NCBI RefSeq assembly: GCF_030445035.2
Contig: NC_092216.1
Coordinates: 15,005,405 to 15,069,404, forward strand
Direction: 5' to 3'
Length of the DNA: 64,000 nucleotides
DNA from: Dasypus novemcinctus
Lineage: Eukaryota > Chordata > Mammalia > Cingulata > Dasypodidae
This document shows, piece after piece, positions 34,806 through 47,455 of the stretch (positions are counted from its first letter, which is position 1; each line of letters begins with the position of its first letter). The notes below the pieces were generated by a model that had not been told where the DNA came from, made no database searches, and worked only from the letters and a program-made list of their open reading frames with translations. The translations under genes were made by a program, and so were the position numbers.

Positions 34806-37730
34806 ACATTTACCACCAGGTACTTAGTATTAAATATTATTAATTTTTTGGTGTTATATAGTATTATGTCAAAATAATCCAAAAGGAAAGAAGATGTGGA
34901 AGGTTTGGGTGACTTGTATAGCTAAAACAAGATTGCTGATAAATTAATAATCTTGGAAGAGGGAGGGATAATAAGTAATAATACCAACTATAAAATTGTC
35001 CACAGCTATGAATATTTGTAAGTTTTCATATTTTAAAAATCTAGTGACAATGATTTGGAATTAAAATGCATTTAATTATTGAAGGGTTAAGTAATCTACT
35101 CTTATTTTCTGTGATTACTTCCTTGGTAAAAAAATTTAGGAATGCTCTTTCTGATTATTTTCTTTGAAAAACTTATTGTAAAAGACATAAAGATAACAAA
35201 CAATAATGGTATAATTTTGTAAATACTTACTGAAATGGAATGAAAACCATAAGGTTATAATATAGTCTACCTTTCAAGTAAATTTTGCTTATAACACTCT
35301 TACTTTTTAGAGTAAGGTACACTTAGTACTCAGAGAATCTAACATTTAATCACAGTCACATTTTCTTCTTTTTTAAATAATTTAAAAATGTAAAAACAAA
35401 ACAAAAAGCACTTCTACTTGAGAACTGTATAAAAAACAAACATTTGTCCTAGGGCCTTAGTTTGATGACCTCTGATCAATTACAGATATAGAAATGGGAT
35501 GGAATATTAAATGGTTTCTGAGACAGTGTATTTCAGTCTATAAATATGGGTTGATACTAACTTTTTAATACTTTAAAGTATTTCTAACTACAAAAAAAGA
35601 TGAAGAGTCTTGTTTTTTTCTCTTAGTTTATTAATGAACGTTGCAAGTAAGTTTGACTTGAACACGTACTATTTGGAAGTATGAAGCATGTATATAATTT
35701 AATCTCAAATTAATTTCATTCTTAGAGTAGTGCAACAGAAGTAAAAGGACATGGCATTTACAACATTTAATAAAATCTTGTTTTAAGGAAGAATCTAATC
35801 AATTCATTTACTTTAGGGAAACAAATACTCAGTATTATAGTAGAATACTAGGCATTACAATAAGTAAGAGTTTGATGGCTGTATCTCAAAGCAACTAAAA
35901 CATGGTTTAAAACATTGCTGTTGATATTCAAACTAAGTTAACATTCTATTACCTAATGAACCTGCAATCCATCCGAAGGCTGTGCATATTAAATATTGAC
36001 AATGTGAAATACTTAAAAGCATGTCTGGTGAATGTGGAAATGTTATCACAATTAATTTTACAATAGAAAATACTATAAATAATTTCAAATAAAACTAGTG
36101 GCACAAAACAAACAGGGCCCAATTTATTATGTTTTAATTATCACTTTTTCTATATAAACATTTAGGCATACACTCCCACATAGGCTAAATTAAGATCTGA
36201 GTAAGTATACTTTTGAAATAAATCAGTTTGATTATAAAGAATTCCACATTCCAGAATACACCACATGTTTTTAATGGACAACTTTTGTATACCTTATATT
36301 CTAGATTATCATATATATCATGTCAAATGGACATTAAATTTATCTTAATGTCTAATCTTAATATAAAGTGTATTGTGACAGAAAGTTGGATATGAACACT
36401 AGAAAACTGTGACAATAGCAATGAAAAGGCAGTAATTAAAGAAACATTGATTTCTTTCAGTAATTTAAAAGTACTAACATTGAGACCAGATCTTTAAAAA
36501 TTATTAAACTTGCAAATGTTTTCAGGGAAATACATAAATTAGCATCCCTTTACCCTCCATTTGTAATTTGTCCCAAAACTACATTTTTCCCCAACTCTTC
36601 TTTTGTTTCTTTGAAAATGTCTGCCTCTACTTTCTCTCATTTAAGGTCAATTTTGAGAAGAAACATTTCACAATGCTTAGAATGTTTCTAGTGCATCTAT
36701 TATCTCTTTAACCTACTCCAAAGATTAAAGGGGAATGTCCTTTAAAGAATGACAAATGACCTACTTAAAAACCCAATTTACAAATCTGAGAAATAATGAA
36801 AACACATAGTCACGTATATATGTATGGCTATATATCACATATTATACGTATCTATGTTACGTGTGTGTATATATATAACAGGTCTATATGTAATATGTAT
36901 AACATATTCTATATGTTACCAGATGCATCCAGCTAGCTGTATTTTTTAAAAGGAATGTCTTCTAAGAAATAAGTGTACCAACTGATTGACAAGAATAGGC
37001 ACCTAAATACCTGATCCAATGATGGCCTGTATTTTTTTTTGCTAATTGCCTGAATATTATTTCTGACAAGATCCATTTAAAAAACCCTAAAATTGGGTGA
37101 ATTCTTGTTCAATCTGGCCAACATTTGATATCAGATTATCAGTAACAAATAATTTTGCCTATTTTATAAACTGAATTCAAACTGTGTTGGTATATGAAAC
37201 TCTACACAGAAATTAACACAAGCAAAATTCCTTAAAATTAATCCCTGATGTGCACTATCCATCCTCCACATGTATAAATAGACTGTTCTCTCATTTGTCC
37301 CTGCAGGTGGAAACAATGATTGGCTAGGTATACCATTAAGAGAGAAAACATGCATCTGTCATGTAATAAAAGCTTATTAATCTTCATGTATTTTCATGCA
37401 GTAATTCAAAGGTCATCTATAATGGTGTAATAGAGTATCAGACTGTTTTCATATGTGCTACTTTCATTCTCAGGTGACAATCGCCAAGATAGCTGCTATC
37501 ACTTCAGAATATCACTCTGAATCAGATAAAACGTTCTTGGCTGAAGTACTTTTTTCCCTCATGATTTACCTCCTTAATTATTTTTGATACTTAAACAAGT
37601 GGGGTTGATCATCACTAAGAATTATATGAAACCATACAAAGGCACTAGTATATTACAGCACAATAGGAGTGATACTTACTGAACATAGAGTACTGACAGA
37701 AAATGGTATTGCAAAGACTTTTTTAAGGAC
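34806..37730. other. AT-rich unique spacer, no recognised feature
   Basis: About 2.9 kb with no LINE, SINE or gene signature that I recognise. 36820-36920 is low-complexity ATAT/GTAT sequence. This is the largest repeat-poor stretch between the two long LINE-1s and forms most of the loop of their inverted repeat. Confidence 0.5.
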
Positions 37731-37734
37731 ACTT

Positions 37735-37826
37735 TGGGGAGTGGACATGACTCAGGAAGTTGAATGCTTGCTTCCCACATGGAGATCCCAGGTGCGGTCC
37801 CTGGTGCCTCGTAAAAAACAAACAGG
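37735..37826 (+). mobile_element. DAS-type SINE head, cut off at the LINE-1 5' end
   Basis: GGGGAGTGGACATGACTCAG, a tRNA-like core, CTTCCCACATGGAGATCCC and GGTCCCTGGTGCCTC are the SINE head. The rest of the SINE is missing: at about 37827 the sequence changes directly into the LINE-1 5' end. SINE sequence does not resume after the LINE-1 tail at 47455. Confidence 0.82.
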
Positions 37827-39920
37827 AGGGGGCGGGGCAAGATGGTGGCTGAGTGAGCTTACCTCACGGTCACTCCTGCAAAGAGGTGGCTGGGCAGTGT
37901 TGGAGTTTCTCCAGAACCAGGCTATTTCAGGATTTTCGCAGGGCAGGAAGTGTCTGGGCATCGATTTGGTGGGAAGGTAACAGAAAGGATTTGTCTATAA
38001 GGTATAATTGAAACTCTATTGCACTGAGGTGAGAGCTGCACTTGGAATGCTCCCTCCTGGGGTGGGTGGAGCCACAGAACAGGCGCTGGGGCAGTGCTTT
38101 TTGGAGGCTCCGCTACTGGGGAATTCAGGAGCCCTGGGCAGGCTGTTAGGGGTTTTACAGGATGGGAGGCCTTTGCAGACCAATTTGGGGAGACAAACGG
38201 GTTTTGTTGCGAAGCAGGAATTTTGGATTGCGGACACAAGTAATAGTGCTTCCGCCTGGAGCCCCGCCCCCAAGCCCCAAGCGCCAAGCCCCAAGCCCGG
38301 CTGCAGATCTGTAGCGGACTTAGATTGCTGGCAATAAAGGGACTTAACCAGGAGACTGTTACAGAGTGTGGGGGCCGGGTAGGGGAGGGGAACATGTCCC
38401 CAAGCCGATTGGAATGTTTTGCAGAGGCTTCGGTTTTGGACTGTTGTCAGCGTTCTGGCTGGAGCCCCACCCCCAGGCCTGGCTTCTGATCTGCATCATT
38501 AAATTGGCTGCAGTGTAGAGGCACCCTCAGGTGGCTGTTCCAGGGGCTTACAGGGTGGGGGCTGTCCTGAAGCCAAGTTGATGATGCATCCACAGAATAG
38601 ACCCTAGTGACTGAATTGCGGGGTTCAGACACATAGGGTAGCGTTTGTGGATCTGATTTCCCCCATAGGGCTGGCACCCAGCTGTGGGGATTCCTGAAGG
38701 CTGTGTTACACTGCAGGGCTGCCAGGCTACCTGTTGATCGTATTTGAGGTTGCCAGGTCTGAGTCCCCTAAACCCTGGTGGCACACACCCCAGAGACTCA
38801 GACCTCTTGAGTCTTCAATATCTAGGACTTTTCATCCCTGAATTCATCAGGCCCCGAGGTCTGTCTGAGGTCCTTGATTGTCCTAGCCCTCAATGTTTGC
38901 GTTTTTTCTTTTTTGTTTCATTTTGTTTAGTTTTTATTTTCATTTTATCTTGCTTTTTATTTTTTTTTAAGTCCTGATTGTTAACATTGCATTATCCCCT
39001 AGTCTTTTCTACCAGCGTATCCCCCAAAGTCTTTTTTTATTTCAGTTATTTAGGGGTTTTTTTTGTTGTTGTTGCTGTTGTGGTTGGTGTATATCTTTTT
39101 TTCTTTTCCCTACCCGTTCCCCGCCCTTTACCCACCCCCTTTTTCTTTCTTCCTTTCTTCTCTCTTTTTTTCTGATTTTTCTCTCTCTCTTGTCCCTCAT
39201 TTTCTTCTTATTTTATTTTATCTTAATTATACAATAGGTGCTGCAGGGAACACCTCACATTTGCTGGGTTTCCTCATCCTCCACTGCCTCATTTCTGTGT
39301 GAATTGATTGTGGCTACCTACACTATCCCCTTTCCCCTACATCTTGATTACCTCCATCATCTATGGTCTCTCCTATATTCTACCTCCCTTTCTTTGATCC
39401 ACAAAGTGTCTAACTCTTAATTTCTAATAACTTTTTTTTGTTTTCTGTTATGCACTCTTGAAAGTATTACCTTTCTTTCCTCTTTCCCTCTCTCACAAAA
39501 ATACTAGCTTTTTAATTCATACCATATTCCTCCCATATTCAGTTGACTACCTCATTATAGGTACTCTACCTACTGCTATAACTCTACACAACTTACATGA
39601 ATCTAATATCCATCCTCCCAGATCTCATATTGTTGCTCTGCTAACATTCATCACCAATACTACTTTACACTTTTTCCTTGCTTACACAATTGCCTTCCCC
39701 TGGCCCTAATACTCTCCTTTAAGTGAATTCAACCAGCACTAAGAAATTAGAATAAGAAGAACAAAGTGACAAAGAAAAGATATAACACTTATGCAAAAAC
39801 AACAGCTAATTAACCCCCAAGACTAGACAAAGAAGCTAAGGAACTGATTAAACCTGTCAAGATAAAAGGATGACCAGACAGCAACAAAAACCTACAAACC
39901 AAACCAGAAATGAGGAAAAC
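37827..39920 (+). promoter_or_regulatory. LINE-1 5' UTR (2.1 kb)
   Basis: The first 1.05 kb is GC-rich, with several GGAGCCCC(A/G)CCCC-type blocks (38258, 38460). It is followed by a polypyrimidine tract from about 38900 to 39240 and an AC-rich leader to the ORF1 start. By position it should hold the internal promoter. Frames of 92-157 codons in the GC-rich part are not conserved LINE-1 proteins. Confidence 0.75.
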
Positions 39921-40880
39921 ATGGCTAAATCCAATGAACAAACTAAAAATCAGGAAGGGGAGCAGAACTTCTCACAAGTAATGAAATATCTCAGAACATT
40001 TATCGCCAACAAATTTAATGAAGTAAAGGAATAGGTTAAAAACATGAAGACAACACTTGGAAGGGAAATTGCAGACATATGCAAAAAGATAACAGATATG
40101 ATGGGAATGAACACCACAGTTCAAGAAATCAAAAATATACTTGCAGCAAATATCAGACTAGAAGAGGCAGAGCAGAGAATTAGGGATGTGGAAGACAGTA
40201 TATGGAAATCAAACAGATAGTAGAATTGATCGATAAAAAGATAGAAAAAATCCAGCTAGGACTTAGGAATCTGAATGACAATGGAAAACACACAAACATA
40301 TGTATTATAGGCATCCCAGAAGGAAAAGAGAAGGGAAAGGGATTAGAAGGAGTGTTGCAGGAAATAATGGCTGAAAACTTTCAAATCTATTGAAAGAGAC
40401 AGATGTACATATCCAAGAAGCACAATGCACACCAAACATCATAAACCCCAACAGGCCCACCCGAAGACATATACTTGTCAAATTATCCAACGCTCAAGAC
40501 TAAGAGAAAATTCTAAAAGGAGCAAGAGAAAAGAAAATCATCACATACAAGGGAAACTCCATAAGATTAAGTGCTGATTTCTCATTTGAAACCATGGAGG
40601 CAAGAAGGCAGTGGTATGATATAGTCAAGATAGTAAAGGAAAAAAAAATTCCAACCAAGAATACTCTATCTAGCTAAACTAGCATTCAAAAATGATGGAG
40701 AGTTCAAAATATTCACAGATAAACAGAAACTGAAAGAGTATGCCAACAAGAAACCTCCCCTTCAAGAAATTCTAAAGGGGTTCTTCAGGAAGAAAGGAAA
40801 AAACAGGACAGGCAGAGTTGGAGGAGAGTGCAAGAGCAACAAAGAAGACAAAAAGAGAAGGGGGGAAAAAAGCAAACAAA
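39921..40880 (+). pseudogene. LINE-1 ORF1 remnant
   Basis: ORF1 protein is the RNA-binding chaperone of the LINE-1 particle. The start MAKSNEQTKNQEGEQNF is followed by a coiled-coil-like segment with a stop after about 40 codons. The RNA-recognition region keeps NICIIGIPEGKEKGKG at 40290-40335, and the C-terminal domain keeps KLSADFSFETMEARRQW at about 40565-40620. Stops at several points make it non-functional. Confidence 0.86.
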
Positions 40881-40908
40881 ATATGACAAACACAAGTCCA
40901 ATCAAAAT

Positions 40909-43900
40909 ATGGTTAACACAAATAATTCCTTGAAAGTAATAACACTGAATGTCAATGGATTAAAGTCACCTGTCAAAAGATTCAGACTGGGACATGGGAT
41001 AAGGAAATATGACCCATCTATATGCTGTCTACAAGAGACACATCTTAGACCCAGAGACGCATGGAGGTTGAATGTGAATGATTGGAAAACAATCTTACAA
41101 GCAAACAATAACCAAAAAAAGGCAGCAGTAGCTATATTAATATCAGACAAAATAGACTTTAAATGCGAAACACTTGTGAGAGACAAAGAAGGATACTACA
41201 TTTTAGTGAAAGGGAAAATCTGTCAAGAAGATTAAACAATCATACATATTTTTGCTCCTAACAAGGGCGCCTCTAAATATGTGGGGCAAATGCTGGAAAA
41301 CTAAGTGAAAGAATAGATGCATCTGCAATTACAGTGGGGGATTTTAATACACCACTATCAACTCTGGACAGAACATCTGAAAAGAGAATCACTAAAGAAA
41401 CAAAACATTTGAACAATATATTAGAGAAGCTGGATCTAATAGACATATATAGATCATTACACCCAAACACAGCAGGATATACATTTTTCACAAGTGCACA
41501 TGGATCATTTTCCAAGATAGACCATATGCAAGGCCACAAAGAAAGGCTTAATGAATTCAGAAAGATCAAAATCATACAAAATAATATCTCTGAACACATT
41601 GGAGTGAGCTGGAAATTTTCAAGGGTCAGAGGCCCAGATTTCACACCATGATTTGGAAATTAAACAGCACATTCAGAAAAACAGTGGGTCAAAGAGGAAA
41701 TCTCAAAAGAAATCAATGACTACCTTGAAACAAATGATAATGATAACACAACATACCAAAATTTATGGGATGCAACAAAGCTGTACAGAGAGGGAAATTT
41801 ATAGCCATAAATTCATATATCAAAGAAAAAGAAAGAGCAAAAATTGAAGAACTAACTGTACATTTGGAGGAATTAGAAAAAAACAACAACAAAGTAATCT
41901 AAAAGGAAGAAGAAGGAAGGAAATAACAAAGATAAGAGCTGAACTAAATGAAATAGAAAATAAGAAAGCACTTGAAAAGATAAACAACACCAAGAGCTGG
42001 CTTTTTGAGAAGATCAACAAAATTGACAAGTCTTGAGCGAGACTAACAAAGAAAAAAAGAGAGAAGATGCCCCCACAGAAATAAAGACTATAATAAGAGG
42101 ACACTTTGAAAACTTTATTCCAACAAAAATGAGAATTCAGAGCAAATGGACAAATTCCTAGAAACACATAAGCAGCCTATATTGTCGGAAGAAGAAACTG
42201 ATGATCTCAACAAACCATTCACAAGTAAAGAGATAGAATCAGTCATTAAAAACCTCCTAACTAAGAAGAGCCCAGGGCCAGACTGCTTCACAGTTGAATT
42301 CTACAAAACATTCCAGAAAGAACTAACACCAATCCTTCTGAAACTATTCCAAAAAATTGAAACAGAAGGAACATTGCCTAACTCCTTCTATGATGCCAAC
42401 ATTACCCTAGTACCAAAGCCAAACAAAGACACCACAAGAAAGGAAAATTACAGACCAATTTCTCTAATGAACCTAGATGCAAAAATACTTAACAAAATAC
42501 TTGCTAATCGTATTCAACAGCACTTTAAATGAATTATACACCACGACCAAGTGGGATTCATTCCAGGTATGCAAGAATGGTTCAACATAAGAAAATCAAT
42601 CATTGTAACACACCACATAACAGATTGAAGGGAAAAAACCACATGATTATATCTATAGATGCAGAAAAAGCATTTGACAAAATACAGCACCCTTTCTTGA
42701 TAAAAACACTCCAAAAGATCAGAATACAAGGAAATTTTTTAAACATGATAAAAAGTATATATGAAAAACCTACAGCCAACATTGTTTACAATGGAGAAAT
42801 CCTAAAATCCTTCCCTCTAAAGTCACGAACTAGATAAGGATGCCCACTCTCTCCCCTTCTATTTAACATTGTCTTAGAAATACTTGCTCACGCACTGAGG
42901 TAAGAACCAGATATAAAAGGCATTCAAATTGGAAAGGAAGAAGTCAAAATTTCATTATTTGCAGATGGCATGATCCTATACATAGAAAACCCTGAGAGAC
43001 CTACAATAAAACTTCTAGAACTCATAAATGAGTTTAGTAAAGTCACAGGTTATAAGATCAATGCGCAAAAATCAGTAGCATTTCTGTACGCCAATAATGA
43101 GCAAGATCAGGAGGAAGTCAAGAAATAAATACCATTTACAATATGTAAATAAAAAATCAAATATTTAAGAATAAATTTAACTGAAGATGTAAAAACTTAT
43201 ACACTGAGAACTATACAAGACTGTTCAAGGAAATCCAAGAAGACCTAAATAAATGGAAGAATATTCCTTGTTCATGGATAGGAAGACTAAATATTATTAA
43301 GATGTCTATTCTACCAAAACTGATCCACACAATCCCAATAAAAATCAACACAGTATTCTTTAAGAAATTAGAAAAACTAACTATGAAATTTATTTGGAAA
43401 GGAAAGAGGCCCCTAACAGCCAAGCCATATTGAAAAAGACAAACGAAATTGGAGGAATCACACTACCTGACTTCAAAACAAACTACAAAGCTACACTAGT
43501 GAAAACAGCATGGTATTGGCATAACAACAGACACACAGACCAATGGAATTGAATTGAAAGTTCTGATATAGAACCTTATATATATAGCCATATAATATTC
43601 GATAAAGCCAACAAACCCTCACAACTGGAAGAGAATGGCCTATTCAACAAATGGTGCCTGGAGAACTGGATATCCATATCTAGAAGAATGAAAGAGGATT
43701 ACAATCTCACACCTTATACAAAGACCAACTCAAGATGGATCAAAGACCTAAATATAAGGGGCAAGACCATAAAGACCTTGGAAAGCAGTGTAGGGAAACA
43801 TCTACAAGACCTTGTAATAGGAAATGGCTTCATGAATATCACACCAAAAGCACAAGCAGCAAAGGAACTAAGACATAAATGGGACTTCCTCAAAATTAAA

Positions 43901-44665
43901 GCCTTCTGCACCTCAAAGGAGTTTGTCAACAAAGTAAAAAGGGAACCCACACAATGGGAGAAAATATTTGGCAACCATATGTCTGATAAGAGACTTATAA
44001 CTTGCATATATAAAGAACTCCTATATCTTGAAAATAAAAACATAAACCCATTTAAAAAAATGGGAAAAAGATTTAAACAGACACTTCTCCAAAGAAGAAA
44101 TACAAATGGTTAAAAAGCACATGAAAAATTGCTCCAAATCTCTAGCTATCAGGGAAATGCAAATTAAAACTACCATGAGATATTATCTTACTCCCATAAG
44201 ATTGGCAGCTATAAAAAAACAGAAGACTACAAATGCTGCAGAGGATGTGAAGAAAGGGGAACACTCATCCACTGCTGGTGGGAATGCAGAAGGATCCAAC
44301 CATTCTGGAGGACAGTTTAGCGGTTTCTCAAAAAACTAACTATAGATTTGCCATATGCCCCAGCAACACCACTACTGGGTATATACCCAGCAGAACTGAA
44401 AACAAGGACACAAACCAATATATGCACACCAATGTTCATAGCAGCATTGTTCACTATCGCCAAAAGTTGGAATCAACCCAAATGCCCATCAACAAATGAA
44501 TGCATCTATAAAATGTGGTATATACATACAATGGAATACTGCTCAGCTGTAAGAACAAATACACTATAAACACACGTGATAACATGGATGAATCTTGAGA
44601 ACCTTATGCTGAGTGAAGCAACCCAGGCATTGAAGGACAAATACTACATGACCTCAATGATATGA
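40909..44665 (+). pseudogene. LINE-1 ORF2 remnant with altered RT active site
   Basis: ORF2 encodes an apurinic-type endonuclease, reverse transcriptase and Cys-rich C-terminus. The ATG at 40909 opens into VITLNVNGLKSPVKRFRL and CCLQETHL (endonuclease). SAHGSFSKIDHM follows near 41500. RT begins at about 42146, with [15 protein letters not shown] and [16 protein letters not shown]. The C-terminal part (43688-44665) ends with a stop at 44663-44665. Defects include a stop in the RQGCP motif at 42837, FADG instead of FADD at 42958-42969, and several frameshifts. Confidence 0.92.
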
Positions 44666-47455
44666 AATAAGAAAGCTGCCTCAGAGATCTAGAGACTGGA
44701 AGATAGGCTTACAGGAAATCGGGGGGTGGAGGAAGGATGTGAGCCGACGTCTGCAGGGGTGGAATCTATGATGAGCTGGTGGTAAGTATGAGCACAAAGA
44801 AGAGATAAAATGGGGGCAAGGGGTTGTCTTTGGTGGGGCTTTGTGGGTTTGAGGGGGGCCGGGGATGGGCAGACGGGTAATAGTGCCCAAAAACTGGGGG
44901 GAGGGAGGTGCAACATACAAACATAGGAGAGTGTCAGGTGTTGGTTGAGAGTAAAATGCTGAGAAAACTGTATCAAAATATAATTAAGAGGGTTATCTGT
45001 TTAGGATGCTCAGAGGGGATGGTCTGACATGGGATGGATTCCTGGGGAATGTCTGAATGCTCATTTTGCCAAGGTGGGTTGTACCATTGGATAGAGACCC
45101 AAGTAGTGAGAGTGGGGGTGGACCCACATGCTGGGGAGGACTAACGCCATCAAAAAAGAGGGAACTGTATCTCTTGAGAGAAAGGATGGCTCCCAGGGCA
45201 TTAGGACAGTTGAGCAAGACAGGCCCTGAACACTGTTGTAACTATCTCTGGACATGGCTCCTCGGGAAATCGAGATCGGCTGTTGCTGTGGGCCCCAAAG
45301 GGAGGGGAAAATGGATGTTGAATGGATGGAACCAAGGTAAATTTGGGGGTAGGAGAGGAGTTTCGTGAGAGTACACAAGGATGGATATAAAACATGTAAT
45401 ATTACACCGAAAACATATAGGGGACAACAAACTAATAATGTAAACCATAATGTAAAACATAGGATAACTAAAAATTTAGAAAACTGTATATCCTAAAGTA
45501 TGGACCACACACGTAAGCACAGATGTAACCTTGTTTGAAAGCTATTGTCTCAGAATCTGTACATCAGTTTAAGTAAATATGATATGAATAAGTTATAAGA
45601 ATATGACTGTGGAAGGGAGAAGGTTTTATGTTGGATGTGTAGGAGTACTGTATATTGTATATATGAATGACTGTGATCTAAGGCTCTTGTGAAGTGAAGA
45701 GAAGCTCAATAATTAGGAAAAAAGAAAAAGATAGGATGTAGAATTTTTCCAAATCAATACGTATTCTATATCTAACCTTTAAACCCATCGCTATATTCCA
45801 TTTTACTAGTATTCCTATATTCCATTATTATATTCCATTAAACTGACATTATATTGGGCTTCATTTTTCAGGAAGTTTTGGATCACAGAGTGGTTCAACA
45901 ATGGCAGTGGAGGAATACTGGTATAGGATGTTATTGACAAGTGACATATGGTTGACAGGCAGTTATACAGGGCATATGTCCCAGGTGCATGGTAATGTTT
46001 GGATATACTCATAGTGGCAACAATTAAAAACAACAGCTGGGGCAGTACTGGGTTCCTGGCTGGGGGTGCTCTGTCGTGGTCCCTAGGGGAGCAGCGGCAG
46101 TCCCCCAGGTTCAATGGTAAGGACTAGGAAGGAAAGAGGGTCCAACAGTAAGCCCCTGATACTAATGAGTATGCTTGTGAGCCTATATGCCTGAAATAAG
46201 AGCAAGGCCTAGAGCAGCACTGTGCCTGGGAGTTTCCTCCTGACAGCCTTCATGTTACTCAAATGTGGCCAGTCTTGAAGCCAAACTCAGCATGTAAATG
46301 CAATGCATTCCCCCCAGCATGGGACATGACACCTGTGGACAAGCCTCCCTGGCACCGAGGGATCACTACCAAGTACCAGCTGATGATGCAACTAGAAAAT
46401 GACCTTGAATTAAAGGTTCAATGTGAACCAGCAGAATATCCCTGTCTACATATAATAACAGGAGTTTAAAATACTGTTTGACCTAATGTAAGGGGGAAAT
46501 GGAAAGGAGAAATGATTTTATATGGCTGAGTCTCTAAAAAAGAGTCTGGAGGTTGTCAGAAGGATTGCCCTTATGAACACCTGAGCAGAGTCTCAAAGAG
46601 AGATAAAGTAGATACAACCACAGGTATTGGTTTTTTTGAGGGCTAAAGAGACCCACAGGTTCTAGGGTCATGGCAGATGGGGTTCACTGCCATGTCAATT
46701 GGCCCTTCTTTGGAGCTGGTGTTTCTGTGGGATGGAGCTGGATGCAGATGGGATTTCTTTTAACAAGACTTTCATGCTACTTTACTGGAATTGTAGTTGA
46801 TGCTGGGGTTTAAGATATATCTAGTGGATTTGAATCTCTGGACTGACAATATGATAGCCAGGCCCTGAGCCTCAACAGACTTCAACTCCTACACTCTGGT
46901 TTATTGGCCTTACCCCACTCAGCTAACATGGAGTTGAAGAAAGTCAACCACCACACCATGGAGCCTAGAGTGCCTACAACTGAAAGCAGGAGGATTGCAT
47001 CCAGTATCCATGTGGAATCTAAGCCTCCTCTTGACATACATGTGCAATGGACACAACCAGTCCAAGGTCCACAGAGAAAATGTGGCATGGGTGTGGGAAA
47101 AGTGGCCATGGTGGCTGCTGGGTGCAGGGAATGGGAGGAAGAGATGAGATGTGGAGGCATTTTCGGGACTTGGAGTTGTCCTGGTTGGTGCTTCAGGTTC
47201 AATTACCAGGCATTGTAGATCCCCTCAGGGCTCAGTGGATGGAACGTGGGAGAGTATGGGCTATGATGTGGACCATTGACCATGAGGTGCAGCAATGCCC
47301 AGAGATATACTTACCAAATGCAATGGATGTTTTATGATGATGGGAGAGAGTGTTGCTGTGGGGGGAGTGGTGGGGTGGGGGTGGTGGGGTTGAATGGGAC
47401 CTTATATTTTTGAATGTAATATTTTTAAAAAATGAATAAAAATTAAAAAAAAACA
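44666..47455 (+). other. Long LINE-1 3' UTR (2.8 kb)
   Basis: Proximal part with G-rich tracts at 44715-44910, then a distal module (46190-47455) equivalent to the isolated tails in this window. A 220-bp segment (about 45785-46005) is absent from the minus-strand sister. The element ends with another G-rich tract at 47358-47398 and an A-rich tail. Its length is well above that of the human LINE-1 3' UTR. Confidence 0.83.

Larger units (their letters stand above)
37827..47455 (+). mobile_element. Full-structure LINE-1 (9.6 kb), sense
   Basis: All LINE-1 parts are present in order: 5' UTR (37827-39920) starting GGGGGCGGGGCAAGATGGTG, ORF1 remnant (39921-40880), ORF2 remnant (40909-44665) and a 2.8-kb 3' UTR ending in an A-rich tail at 47430-47455. 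It belongs to the same family as the minus-strand copy at 25645-34262 and is the most complete element here. It is not active: ORF1 and ORF2 contain stops and frameshifts, and the RT active site is altered. No convincing target-site duplication is visible; a shared AAAAAACA is too A-rich to count. Confidence 0.9.

Noticed and set aside
37805-37827. AAAAAACA shared by the left flank and the tail of the plus-strand LINE-1 as a target-site duplication
   Set aside because: It is A-rich, short and overlaps the poly(A) tail, so it is not informative.
42146-42532. A 128-codon reverse-transcriptase frame, potentially a domesticated gene
   Set aside because: It is the N-terminal RT part of a structurally complete LINE-1 with stops directly after it; no sign of independent conservation.
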